A stretch of 64,000 nucleotides of DNA from Actinomycetota bacterium (GTDB lineage: Bacteria; Actinomycetota; UBA4738; HRBIN12): positions 382,303 through 446,302 of the forward strand of contig JBBECT010000004.1 in the NCBI GenBank assembly GCA_040881665.1. Direction: 5' to 3'. Position numbers and translations under genes: made by a program. The notes beneath the pieces are model-generated. The model did not search any database and was not told the origin of the DNA. It saw nothing but the letters and a program-made list of their open reading frames with translations. Positions 42,165-50,574 of the stretch are shown in pieces; within the stretch, counting starts at the first letter, position 1; each line of letters starts with the position of its first letter.

Positions 42165-42395
42165 ATGACACCAAGACCTGAAAGAGAGCCGATGATGCCG
42201 AGGAGAACAAAACAAGGAAACCGTACGAGGGATGTGACCTTCCAGGTCGTGGAGAATCCGAACGGCCAGATCCAGATGTGGCCCAAAGCGGGGGCAGCCA
42301 AGAAGGTGTTCGGAGGTCCCGTCAATGTCAGTCGCGTAAGCGGCCGGAGCGGCAACAAGCTGTGGGAGAAGCTCAACTCGGTGTTGGACCTGTAG
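42165..42395 (+). CDS. Small protein of unknown function
   Basis: 76 aa from the ATG at 42165 (ATG at 42195 possible). Basic start (PRRTKQGNRTRDV), then VTFQVVENPNGQIQMWP and VFGGPVNVSRVSGRSGNKLW. The even, compact composition argues for a real gene, perhaps a small DNA-binding or phage-type protein. No motif recognised. Confidence 0.5.
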   Translation: MTPRPEREPMMPRRTKQGNRTRDVTFQVVENPNGQIQMWPKAGAAKKVFGGPVNVSRVSGRSGNKLWEKLNSVLDL

Positions 42396-42549
42396 GCGAA
42401 CTGGGCGGCCATTGGGGTCTGCGGTGACCTCTCGGAGCAGCGGATCAGGCATTTACCCTTATGGACCCTTCGCGAAGGTCGGCACCATATCCCACCTTGA
42501 CCAGCGTGCTCTGAGAATCCCTTGAACATTGACCCTTGGAAATGTCATC

Positions 42550-42810
42550 TCAGGGGTCAACGCGCTTCGAGTGATTCGGATCCTCCGCGTCGCTGATCCT
42601 GCGCGTCCGCGATCTGAGTCGCTTTCCGAAGTGGGGTGGGTACCGTGGGCCCGACGTGAGATGCCACCCCGGGCATGAGGTGCATCGATACTTCTGCCAA
42701 TCAGGCCGCGTCTCAAGCATCGAGAAGCCCTGTGCAGCCCGATGTCGATCGAGGGCCTCCTCCGCCGCCGCCTCGGTTTGATACGGCACCTTTCCCGATG
42801 GGCAGATCAT
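42550..42810 (-). CDS. Small zinc-ribbon protein of mobile elements
   Basis: 86 aa from the ATG at 42810. Cys3 in ICPSGKVPYQT, then TEAAAEEALDRHRAAQ and the motif KYRCTSCPGWHLTSG, giving three Cys and one His. The pattern (GKxxY...AL...YRCxxCxxWHLT) is familiar from actinobacterial mobile elements. It is downstream of the primase gene on the same strand, 217 nt away. Confidence 0.65.
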   Translation of the reverse strand: MICPSGKVPYQTEAAAEEALDRHRAAQGFSMLETRPDWQKYRCTSCPGWHLTSGPRYPPHFGKRLRSRTRRISDAEDPNHSKRVDP

Positions 42811-43027
42811 CGCGTCCTCCCCTGGGAGACGGCGAGGCCCGTGTGGCCGAGGCGAACGAGGGTGGACGGATGGACGGGTTCGGCCCGTCCACGCGGGCAA
42901 GGACGCCACGCAACGCATCGCGCGCTTCCGAGCCCGGTTGACCTTCCAGGAGGCGAGCCGACTCGCACCGATGTCTCCCCGACGCCCCGGGGACGTGTCC
43001 CAGCCGTCCATCCGTCCAGCGCCGTTA

Positions 43028-45340
43028 TCACCGGCTCCACCGATCGATCGCTTCCCGGATGTCGGCCGTTGCGTACCCGCGTTTCGTGTTGTGGTCGAAG
43101 CGACCCGGTCGAACGCCGAACTCCCTGAGCAGGTCGGCGAGCTTCTTTGCGTTGAGTCCCTGTCCGTTGCGAAGGTGGGGCCAGGGCCGTTCCTCCAGGG
43201 AGCTGAGACGAGCCAGCAGCGTGTCGGTTCCGAGATGGGTCGCGCTGGCGATCGGCTCCTCCTCGAACAGATCCTGAAGGTCCTCGAGGAGCATCCCTCC
43301 GAGATCGTTGGCGCCATGCTGCCCCTCTCTCGTTGTCAGCGCAACGGCGGCCGTCCGAAGGCGCGAAGGCCAATCGGCACCAATCATCTCGCCCACGACG
43401 AAAAGAGGCTCCCAGCAGTCCTGGGTCCGATCCGACATCCCCTCCGGGAACTGTGGTTCCAGGTCGAAGCCGTCCGCGTTGTCAGATACCCACCGCTCGG
43501 CCTTGCGCTTCCACTCGGTCGCCTGCAGGCGCAGCTGCTCGCGCTGGCGTCTCGCATAGCGTTCGGCTTCTTCGCCGCGCTTCTTGCGCACCATCCTTAT
43601 CTCGATCGATCGACTCGCGATCGTGTCGGGGATCCTCCCGATGCCAGCAAGCGCCTTCGGGCAATACGGGTCGTAGGTGGCGGGGCTCATCGAACCGTCG
43701 GGCTGGGGATCCATTCGGAGGATCGGCTTATCCCTTGTATAGCCGTTGTTCAGCACTTGTCGGACCGCCTCGCTCGAGTCGCTGTTGAACTTGAAGATGG
43801 TGTCGACCTCGTCGATGAGCAGGGTCGGCTTGAAGGCCTCGACCGCCCGATATAGGACGGCCGCCGAGAGCCCGCCAGCGAACAGGGCCCGTCGGGAGAA
43901 TTCCTCGAGGATCTCGAGCAGACGGGTCTTCCCGCTCATGAGCGACGGCGCGGTGACGTGCAGGTAGGCGGTCGTGGGGAACTGGTCGTAGATGAAGGTG
44001 TGTACGACCCAGGCGGCCAAGACATCGTAGACGTAGTCGTCGGGGACGAACACAAACCGCTGCAAAGCGCTCCGCGCTTCTTCGATGAGTTCGAGACCGT
44101 CAACGCTCTCCGGCCACGGATCGCATGTGGCTAGGCGCTCAGCCACCTCCGCGTACTCGTGTTCGATGGCTACCCGCGGCGCGGTCCTGATGAACGCGTC
44201 GGCGATCCTGACGCTGTGCCCCGCTTGCTTCAGTTGCGCCGCGAGCCTGTCCCGGATCAACAAGGCGGTCAACTCGTCCGAGGGAACCGGGGGGAGTTCG
44301 CGGAGAGTTCGCTCGAGCTCTACCTGATCCATGCCGGCGCGTATCGAGCCGAGAACGCGCACGACATCCTCGCGCTCCAGCCAGTGAGCGTCTGTCCCGG
44401 TCTGCCCGCGTTCGCGTTCAGCCTGCTCGACAAGTTCATCCCAGGAGGGCGGGGGGTCCGCCCACCCCCACGCGTCGCGCACGAGCACTTCGAAGTCTTC
44501 CGCGTCGTCGTTGCGGTGCGAGGGGCTCGTCAGCAGGTCCGAGGCGGCCTCGCAGAACCTGACCCAAGCATCCTCCGACCAGTACCAGCGGTTGCGCACC
44601 CACCCTAGGAACTGTGCCAGCCCGTCGTGCCGGCCCGGGCGCGTGTACATGGTCCAGTTCCGCCCGGGAGCGGATTCGAGCGTCCTTACTATTCCCGCGT
44701 TGGCTAGCGCTCTGTGGTAGGCGGCCCCCCACGTGTGCCGCTCGTCGGTGATGCCGAGCTCGGTCGACTTCTCCTCTCGAGTGGCGTGCTTCCACACCTC
44801 GATCTGCGATTCGGGGATCGGCCAGTCTCCGATCTCCAGATTCTCAAGGACCTCGTACCGGCCGGGATGGGGCTCCTCCTCTCCGAGGACGGAGCCGGCG
44901 GCCACAACCAGTCCGCCGGCGCAGCGAATGTCGAGGCCCGGAAGGAACCCGACGCGATTTCGCTGGTCCGTCTGGACCCGGAAGTAGCGATGCTCGCCGC
45001 CCGACGGGGTGCGGACGGCCAGGGTCCGGGGAAGTTCGTAGCCATCGGCCACGATCCTGTCCAACGAAGCGAATCCGTCCTCACCCTTCACGTCGATATC
45101 GAGGACGAGCAGGCCGTTCCCCGTCCTGATGCCGACGTTGGCTGTCGGATTCTGTTTCCAGAGCCGGTCGATGTCGGTTCGATCGGTGGTCGCCTCTTTC
45201 TGCCAGTCGGAGTGGAGGGGGACCTTGCGGCCCGGCCGCAGCGGGAAGACCGATCCCCACTCCGCTGCGTGCTGAGCGGCCGCGGACGGCGGCGTCTCGA
45301 GGCGCTCGTTTCCCCGCGGGTCTGTTTGATCCGTGTTCAA
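43028..45340 (-). CDS. AEP primase/polymerase fused to DUF3631 ATPase
   Basis: 770 aa from a TTG at 45340 (AAAGGAAAC upstream). N-terminal prim-pol domain: GSVFPLRPGRKVP, NVGIRTG, metal-binding LDIDVKGEDG near 82, GGEHRYFR near 115 and GGLVVAAGS. A linker follows. The C-terminal ATPase has Walker A SLMSGKTRLLEIL near 467, Walker B TLLIDEVD near 508 and a DUF3631 segment (ALAGIGRIPDTIASRSIEI). It should prime and unwind DNA to replicate the excised element. This architecture is common to AICEs, plasmids and satellites of actinobacteria. Confidence 0.9.
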   Translation of the reverse strand: MNTDQTDPRGNERLETPPSAAAQHAAEWGSVFPLRPGRKVPLHSDWQKEATTDRTDIDRLWKQNPTANVGIRTGNGLLVLDIDVKGEDGFASLDRIVADGYELPRTLAVRTPSGGEHRYFRVQTDQRNRVGFLPGLDIRCAGGLVVAAGSVLGEEEPHPGRYEVLENLEIGDWPIPESQIEVWKHATREEKSTELGITDERHTWGAAYHRALANAGIVRTLESAPGRNWTMYTRPGRHDGLAQFLGWVRNRWYWSEDAWVRFCEAASDLLTSPSHRNDDAEDFEVLVRDAWGWADPPPSWDELVEQAERERGQTGTDAHWLEREDVVRVLGSIRAGMDQVELERTLRELPPVPSDELTALLIRDRLAAQLKQAGHSVRIADAFIRTAPRVAIEHEYAEVAERLATCDPWPESVDGLELIEEARSALQRFVFVPDDYVYDVLAAWVVHTFIYDQFPTTAYLHVTAPSLMSGKTRLLEILEEFSRRALFAGGLSAAVLYRAVEAFKPTLLIDEVDTIFKFNSDSSEAVRQVLNNGYTRDKPILRMDPQPDGSMSPATYDPYCPKALAGIGRIPDTIASRSIEIRMVRKKRGEEAERYARRQREQLRLQATEWKRKAERWVSDNADGFDLEPQFPEGMSDRTQDCWEPLFVVGEMIGADWPSRLRTAAVALTTREGQHGANDLGGMLLEDLQDLFEEEPIASATHLGTDTLLARLSSLEERPWPHLRNGQGLNAKKLADLLREFGVRPGRFDHNTKRGYATADIREAIDRWSR

Positions 45341-45501
45341 TCAGGTTTCCTTTCTTGTCACTCTCGGAGGCTTGTCCTCCGAGAAAATGGCGGATGTTGA
45401 TTCGCTAGACCTTCCCGGTCGGGCTGCATCGGCCCCCCTCAGGACGCTCGGCAGGGCCAAGAGTCCTGTTCTCCAGCCTTGTGACCTGGGGTCGAGTGGT
45501 C

Positions 45502-45522
45502 GCTGGTGACACCGCTGGTGAC
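45502..45522 (+). repeat. Paired TGGTGAC motif in the control region
   Basis: GCTGGTGACACCGCTGGTGAC, the same double word as near both att sites, here upstream of the primase start. Confidence 0.4.
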
Positions 45523-45567
45523 GAGACCGCTTCCGAGAGGTCTTGTCGAAGGCGCCGTATAGGTCGG

Positions 45568-45595
45568 TTGACAGATGTGCACCGAGGTATACACT
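45568..45595 (+). promoter_or_regulatory. Promoter of the 45644 gene, with operator-like repeats
   Basis: TTGACA (45568-45573), 16 nt, then TACACT (45590-45595), and AAGGAGGAG before the ATG at 45644. ACCGAGGTATACAC (45581-45594) overlaps the -10 and is nearly repeated as ACCGAAGTACAC (45613-45624), a probable operator pair. Confidence 0.6.
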
Positions 45596-45643
45596 ACTGT
45601 CCACAGGCCTGGACCGAAGTACACCGACTGAAGGAGGAGAACC

Positions 45644-46069
45644 ATGACGCAGGAGACCATCGCGGTCCCCGCGACGATCGCCCGGCGGTTCGTCGAGCTG
45701 GCCGAAGAGCTGCGGCCGTACCTGAAGAACGGCGCCGAAGTCGAGACCGTCGTCGTGCCCAAGCAGGGGGAGTGGACGCGGGATATGGTCGAGCGATTGC
45801 GCCGCCCCGTGTCCGCCTACCCTGCGGCCGTCGCTCTCCTCGACCTCGCCGCCGAGAACGCGGATCAGGTCGTGAAGTTCCCAGGGGTCGTCGAGCGGGC
45901 GGGGATCGACGAGCGCCAGGTGCGGTCGGACTTGGGCGCCATGACGAAGCTCACGAACAAGTTGTTCGGTCGGGGGACGTGGCCGCTTCGTGCGTGGCAA
46001 GCTGGAGGGGACGGCGTCATGAGCTACACGATGCCTCGGGCGATCGCGGACTGGTGGCTCGACCGGTAG
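45644..46069 (+). CDS. Small regulator-like protein of the element
   Basis: 141 aa from the ATG at 45644 with a strong AAGGAGGAG site. Helical N-terminus (ATIARRFVELAEELRPYLKN), then LLDLAAENADQVVKFPGVVE and GIDERQVRSDLGAMTKLTNK, which has the spacing of a winged-helix recognition region. It ends in WWLDR. Divergent placement from the primase and a repeat over its own promoter suggest an autoregulated switch protein. No named family recognised; 31 nt separate it from the convergent integrase remnant. Confidence 0.65.
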   Translation: MTQETIAVPATIARRFVELAEELRPYLKNGAEVETVVVPKQGEWTRDMVERLRRPVSAYPAAVALLDLAAENADQVVKFPGVVERAGIDERQVRSDLGAMTKLTNKLFGRGTWPLRAWQAGGDGVMSYTMPRAIADWWLDR

Positions 46070-46101
46070 CGGCATGAGTTCGCGTGGCGGGTTCCCGGCC
46101 C

Positions 46102-46799
46102 TCACGGTCGGGGACTCGGCGCGCTCCGGTCGTCCTCACCCCCCAACGCGAGGTCCACCGCCGCCATCGCCTGGGCCGAGGTCCCCGGGAGGAGGTGGCT
46201 GTAGATGTTCAAGGTGGTCGAGGGTTGGGAGTGCCCGAGCGCCCTGGAGACGATCGTCACCGGAACGCCGGCGGTTAGGGCGAGGCTCGCGAAGGTGTGC
46301 CTCAGATCGTGAAGGCGCCCCGGCCGAACGCCGGCCCGTCGAACCGCCTTCTGAAACTCCCTCGAGGCCGTGCCCGGCGACAGGGGGGCGACGCCGTCGG
46401 GTCCCGTGAACGTCAGGTCCCCGAACGATCCGGGTCGCTTCCCGGATACCAGGCGTTCCTCTGTTTGGAGATGCCTGGCCGTCACGAGGGTCTCGAGGAC
46501 CGACGGCGGAGCGTCGACAGTTCGTCGGGACTGGGGCGTCTTCGGGGAGAGGACGTCGCCTCGAGGAGATCTCCCAGCGAGCCAGCCTCGTCTCGGATCC
46601 CTCGTCGGGTTAGCGCGAGCTGTTCGCCGACCCACGCCCGGGCGTCGCGCTCGGTCGCGAACCCCTTCCGAACGACGGTACGGCGGCTCCCGTCGGGGCC
46701 GGAGGGCGCGGGACACCACGCATCCCACACCGTCCGGCGCCCGTCGGAGCGCGGCCGCTTCATCTTGCGCTTCCGGACGTGGCCGCGGGCCACCTGCAC
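46102..46799 (-). pseudogene. Tyrosine integrase with internal deletion
   Basis: The N-terminal frame (from about 46799) reads RKRKMKRPRSDGRRTVWDAW then a GFATERDARAWVGEQL block, the usual arm-binding domain. Near 46565 the frame changes and the text jumps to SPKTPQSRRTV and the C-terminal catalytic part. There LHDLRHTFASLAL (HxxR), ALGHSQ (His) and NIYSHLLP (Tyr) are intact. About 170 residues are missing, including the core-binding domain and the first catalytic Arg. A full integrase would be near 400 residues; here there are about 230 codons in two frames. It cannot be active as it stands. Confidence 0.85.
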
Positions 46800-46878
46800 C
46801 TCCTCGGGTCTCTCCCCAAAAAAGCACAGGGTGATGACCAGGGACCAGCCGGTTGCTTACAGCGAACTGGTCGTTGGA

Positions 46879-47103
46879 TCAGGGTCGGCTCAGTTCCATC
46901 TCCGCCCACTCGATCGCGGTCTCGACTTCGGTGAGAACGTGGGGGTCGGCCTCGACCAAGCGTTCCATGAGTTGAATGCGGCGCGCGATCGGTGCCGTCC
47001 ATGGGTCCTGACCGTCGACCCATTCCGGGAACGCTTTCGCTTCGATCCGAACGGTGTAGCCGAGATCGCAGTCCTCTCCGTGCTCTCTGTCTTCTTTCTT
47101 CAC
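46879..47103 (-). CDS. Small acidic protein next to the integrase
   Basis: 74 aa from a GTG at 47103 (GGAGAAGT upstream). Reads KKEDREHGEDCDLGYTVRIE, then FPEWVDGQDPW and a helical end VLTEVETAIEWAEMELSRP. No motif recognised. It lies between the excisionase-like gene and the integrase on the same strand, so it may be part of their operon. Confidence 0.5.
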   Translation of the reverse strand: MKKEDREHGEDCDLGYTVRIEAKAFPEWVDGQDPWTAPIARRIQLMERLVEADPHVLTEVETAIEWAEMELSRP

Positions 47104-47249
47104 ACACTTCTCCAATCTCGTTGCGGAACGCGATCTGCGCTCCGGTGTTTTCAGGGAAGGAGTTCTTGAACCTGTACCTATGTCGGTCGGGCCGGATCTC
47201 ACGGGCCCGACTCCCTGTGTCGTCGGCGTCTCGCCGGGGAGGGCTGGGA

Positions 47250-47534
47250 TCAGAGGCAGCCCTCGTTCGGCAGGTGGAGTGCCTCGAGCATGAGCGCGAC
47301 GACCACCAGGCGGCGGCGCTCGGTGACCTGGATCACCGGGATTCCGTGTTCGCCGCCGGAGGCCAGGTACTCGGCCGCCCAACGGCGGGCCGTGCGTGGG
47401 CTCACCCCGTAGAAGTGGGCTGCCTCCTCGATCGGGATGAGGTGCCGCCCACGAAGGGATGTGCCGGGGTCGCGTGTCGGGGAATCCCCGTACTCAGTGA
47501 TCCAATCCCCGCGCACTACAGATGTGTTGGACAT
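47250..47534 (-). CDS. Excisionase-like helix-turn-helix protein
   Basis: 94 aa from the ATG at 47534. The MerR/AlpA-type HTH is LIPIEEAAHFYGVSPRTARR followed by WAAEYLASGG and a wing (IPVIQVTERRRL). Such proteins act as directionality factors or transcription activators of integrase. Its position upstream of the integrase remnant on the same strand fits. Confidence 0.72.
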   Translation of the reverse strand: MSNTSVVRGDWITEYGDSPTRDPGTSLRGRHLIPIEEAAHFYGVSPRTARRWAAEYLASGGEHGIPVIQVTERRRLVVVALMLEALHLPNEGCL

Positions 47535-47590
47535 GCCCCAATCGTCCCGGGCGAAGTCGGTCACGTGTCGCTTCTGGTATCCCTTTCAAT

Positions 47591-48553
47591 ATGTCGATGC
47601 CGCCCGCAGCAACCGGAGACGGGCGTGCGCTCGGGGTCGAGCCCTGGGCGGCACCCCTCAACCTCGCCGCGACCAGCTCGTGGCTCACCTGGCAAGAACC
47701 CATCGACTCACTACTGGATGATGATCCGGACGCGAAGAGGATCCGATCCTTCGACCGCCTGCTTGCGGACTTCGGCCGTGTCGCAGAGGACGAAGACGGC
47801 CAAGAGATTCTTGCGTTCGCCACGCGGTGGGGACCCCTTGATTTGTGTCATCACGGCCTGCCACGAAATCACCCCGGGGTGCCGTCCGAGAACTTGGCCC
47901 TCGTGGTGCTCCAAACGTCCGGCAATCCCTCGACCTCACAGGGAAAATCGCGGTGCCAGGGCACTTCGCAAGGCGAATGGCGCGCCGAGCCATGTTCCGC
48001 GTGGCGTCGAATGGCGTCGGTCTTCACCCTGATGCAACGGGCCGTCATCGCTGTCGTCAAAGATGAGGCACCGAACCCGGAGGTGTGGGGAGGGCTCCAT
48101 CCAAACCTTGCCCGGATCTCAGACCTGAGCAGTTTCCGTGGGGTTCCGCCAACCAAGCATTCACTTGCGCAGGGCACATCGGATCCGATGCCACCTGAAG
48201 CGCTTCCACTGTCGACCGATCAACAGGCAGATGAAGCGCGTCGATACGTCGAATTCTTGCTCGACGATCTGCTTCTGCTCACCGACTTTCGCCTCACGTT
48301 CCAGTGGCCGGAGCGAGGCCCGCGGCTCGCACTCCGTTCTGTGGGTGGTCTCTTCGACGCGCTCGTGATGCAACTCCACCTGAGTGCTACGAACGGGGTC
48401 GGATTCGCGATCTGCTCTGCGTGCGTGCGTCCTTATGCTCCGTCCCGGCGTCCTGCAGCTAGTAAGCGCAACTACTGCTATGACTGCCGAGATCGAAAAA
48501 GGGACAAACGTGACGCGAAACGTGACGACCGGGCGCGCCGCCGCTCAGTGTGA
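47591..48553 (+). CDS. Zinc-finger (CGNR-like) protein at the right end of the element
   Basis: 320 aa from the ATG at 47591. The C-terminus FAICSACVRPYAPSRRPAAS then NYCYDCRDRKRDKRDAKRD is a four-Cys finger of the CGNR/DUF type, followed by an Arg/Lys/Asp tail. The middle (YVEFLLDDLLLLTDFRLTF) is helical. It is the last gene before attR and reads toward it. It probably binds DNA; function unknown. Confidence 0.6.
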   Translation: MSMPPAATGDGRALGVEPWAAPLNLAATSSWLTWQEPIDSLLDDDPDAKRIRSFDRLLADFGRVAEDEDGQEILAFATRWGPLDLCHHGLPRNHPGVPSENLALVVLQTSGNPSTSQGKSRCQGTSQGEWRAEPCSAWRRMASVFTLMQRAVIAVVKDEAPNPEVWGGLHPNLARISDLSSFRGVPPTKHSLAQGTSDPMPPEALPLSTDQQADEARRYVEFLLDDLLLLTDFRLTFQWPERGPRLALRSVGGLFDALVMQLHLSATNGVGFAICSACVRPYAPSRRPAASKRNYCYDCRDRKRDKRDAKRDDRARRRSV

Positions 48554-48566
48554 GGTCGAGCCCGAC

Positions 48567-48585
48567 ATGGTGACGACGTGGTGAC
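48567..48585 (+). repeat. Paired GGTGAC motif near attR
   Basis: ATGGTGACGACGTGGTGAC, 118 bp inside the right core repeat, in the same style as 27901. Confidence 0.45.
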
Positions 48586-48703
48586 CTCGTCTCCGACAGA
48601 AGCGGACACGCGTGGCCATCTGCGCCTCACATGTCCCGCTGGGGGGACTGCCCGTGACCGTGGCTGGCCGCTTCCATCCCCGGACAGCCGTCGAAACACA
48701 GCC

Positions 48704-48756
48704 TTCAGGTTCCTGTGTCCGAAAGGACGTGGGGGTTCAACTCCCCCCTCGCCCAC
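48704..48756 (+). repeat. attR: second copy of the 53-bp core
   Basis: Identical to 27789-27841. Only the tRNA 3' part is present (from the anticodon loop); the sequence before it is unrelated to tRNA, so this copy does not encode a tRNA. Confidence 0.92.
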
Positions 48757-49020
48757 CAGCAGCGACCTGCGGCGGAGGGTCGCCTCGGTCCCATTGCGGG
48801 CCACGACATTGCCCGTGTTGGTGACGGCGTGGTGGCCGCCGCCGGAGGCATGTGCGGATTGACGGTCCCGGAGCACGTCGTCGACGATCGCCGTTGCGCT
48901 GGAGAAAGTCTCACTTCAGCCTTCACTGCTTACGTTCTCGGCGTTCGGCGTTCCACGCCTCGGGCATGTCGCTTCGTTGGCCCTGGTCGTTGACCCGATG
49001 CGAAGACCGTCGCGACCGAG
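48757..49020. other. Possible stub of a second, related element
   Basis: The first 80 bp after attR resemble the first 80 bp after attL: CGACCTGCGGCGGAGGGTCGC versus TGACCTGCGCCGGCGAGCCGC, GGCCACG versus AGCCACG, and both reach TTGGTGACnnCGTGGTG (48817-48836 here). Host DNA should not resemble the element's interior, so a decayed tandem insertion is likely. No gene seen. Confidence 0.45.
48817..48836 (+). repeat. Paired GGTGAC motif outside attR
   Basis: GTTGGTGACGGCGTGGTGGC, 60 bp right of the core, mirrors the copy 60 bp right of attL. Confidence 0.45.
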
Positions 49021-49534
49021 CTCTACCCGCCCGTTCTGACGGACCTTGTGGGACGTGGCATCCAGCCACACGTAGGGGTGCTCACCTTCGATGGGGTGCG
49101 AGCAGAACGCGCGGACCTCTGAGTCGAGACCTTGCAGATCCTGGATACCTCGTTGCGCGAGATCCCGTCGATGCCCACGCCCTCACCGGGTCATCGACCT
49201 TGGGTGTCGAGACGCCCTTCACGTAGGCCTCCACGACGACCGCGTGAAGGGCCTTCTCGGAGCGCCGGCGAGGCTCCAGCAGCGACGTCAAGTAGGCGCC
49301 GGCGCTGACCTGGGGGATCTTCAGCTCGATCGTGCCGACCCGCGTGTTCCAGGTCCTACTGCGGTAGCCGATGCGGTAGAGGGCGCGCTCGGAGCTCCGT
49401 TCGTAAGGCGCGGCTCCGATCTGACCCGAGACCTCGGTCTCCATCACGGCCTGGGCGAGCACCCTGACGCCTTCACGCAGCAGATCCACATCCGTTTCCT
49501 CGAGCAGCTTGCCCACGAACGACGTGGTGTCCAT
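49021..49534 (-). pseudogene. IS256 (Mutator)-family transposase remnant
   Basis: From the ATG at 49534 (GAGGAGGGAC upstream) the frame reads LREGVRVLAQAVMETEVSGQ, GYRSRTWNTRVGTIELKIPQ and VVVEAYVKGVSTPKVDD. Near 49185 it shifts to GIDGISRNEVSRIC, and shifts again to LDSEVRAFCSHPI and PYVWLDATSHKVRQNGRV, where it ends. The full enzyme is about 400 residues; the DDE catalytic half is gone. A terminal-repeat-like CAACGACAGGACAGTC lies upstream near 49565-49580. Confidence 0.85.
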
Positions 49535-50022
49535 CCTGGATGCGGCCACCGTCCCTCCTCGTTGACTGTCCTGTCGTTGGGGATGGCGGTGGCCATCTAC
49601 GTCAACGGTGTCCACGCCCGCGCCTAGAAGCAGCCACGAGGTCAGTGAATCAGAGTTCCACATGTCGCCGGTGCTCAGCTCGTCTCGGCCCAGGCGGGAA
49701 TAGGGACGGACCGCACCAGATCAAGGACTCGCGCCGCGAGCGAGGTCGTCGCCACGCGAACCGGGCTCGAGACGGCCTCATTCGCCATTGGGGATGGTGC
49801 CTTCCCCCCCATCGGCGGATCTCGTAGCGGAACACCGGAACCGCCCGGCCCAACTCGTTCCGACCGCGCCTTCGGCGACGATGCCACGTTCTCGTCCCTT
49901 GGTGTCCCGGGGGCACGTCCGGGGTGGGAATACCTTCTCCCGGGGCGAACGTGGGTGAGCGATGCCGACCCACGTTCCCACGGCTGACTCAGGCTAGCCC
50001 GTGACGCAGTCGGTTTGCTCAG
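49535..50022. other. Gap beside the IS remnant
   Basis: About 490 bp. The left part is IS256-type upstream DNA. A 70-codon minus-strand frame (49675-49887) lacks a motif. Nothing else seen. Confidence 0.4.
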
Positions 50023-50574
50023 CTAGTCATCGTTGAGGTTCTCGGCCATCTCGGCAATCTCCTCAGCGGTTGGTGACTTCCCGAGGAGCTTCTGGCCGAT
50101 CACCCAGGCGTCCACCTCGTTGTCCGCCACAATGCAGTAGAAGTGATCATCCACCTCCTGCAGCACGACGGCCTTGCCCGTATCCTGAGGACTGCAGTCA
50201 GAAATCCTCGTCCCGTCCAAGACAAAGCCGTCCGCTGTGATCTCGCCGATATCTCCAGGCTCAAACGGATGGCTCTCGAGTCCGTATTGGCTCGCGACCT
50301 CTTCCTCGCCCGTACCTGAGCTCGTCTGCGCGACTGCAAGCCCACCAGCGGCGAAGAATGCGGCGGCCACCAGCACCATTGTTGCTGACCTCTTCCTCGA
50401 CCGCCGACCTCGTCTGTCCCGAGACGTCGACATCTCTACCAGCCTCTCTTCCTGACGAGCCCGCGGACTGGCTCGGGTCACGTTGCGAAGGGCCCCCTCG
50501 ACCTCGGCGTCGGTTGGCGCGAACCGCGCAGCGGCGCTGTCCAGCAGTTGGTCGATGTCCTCCGTCTTCCTCAT
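50023..50574 (-). CDS. Putative anti-sigma factor (membrane)
   Basis: 183 aa from the ATG at 50574, overlapping the sigma-factor stop by 4 nt. Residues 1-60 are cytoplasmic and acidic/basic (EDIDQLLDSAAARFAPTDAE). A TM helix follows near 64-84 (ATMVLVAAAFFAAGGLAVAQ), then a 100-residue outer domain with two Cys (ISDCSPQ, FYCIVAD). Coupling to an ECF sigma gene and this topology suggest it sequesters the sigma factor. No classic ZAS motif (HxxxCxxC) is present. Confidence 0.65.
   Translation of the reverse strand: MRKTEDIDQLLDSAAARFAPTDAEVEGALRNVTRASPRARQEERLVEMSTSRDRRGRRSRKRSATMVLVAAAFFAAGGLAVAQTSSGTGEEEVASQYGLESHPFEPGDIGEITADGFVLDGTRISDCSPQDTGKAVVLQEVDDHFYCIVADNEVDAWVIGQKLLGKSPTAEEIAEMAENLNDD

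Larger units (their letters stand above)
45341..45643. promoter_or_regulatory. Divergent control region of the element
   Basis: 303 bp between the leftward primase and the rightward regulator. It contains a TGGTGAC pair, a sigma70-type promoter and two ACCGARGTA repeats, listed separately. It is the likely lysogeny/replication switch of the element. Confidence 0.6.

Noticed and set aside
48704-48756. Second tRNA-Leu gene
   Set aside because: Only the 3' part from the anticodon loop is present; no acceptor or D-arm 5' half precedes it.
49021-50022. Third copy of the 53-bp att core marking the end of a second element
   Set aside because: I scanned for TTCAACTCCCCC and CTCGCCCA in this stretch and saw none; the tandem-element idea rests only on flank similarity.
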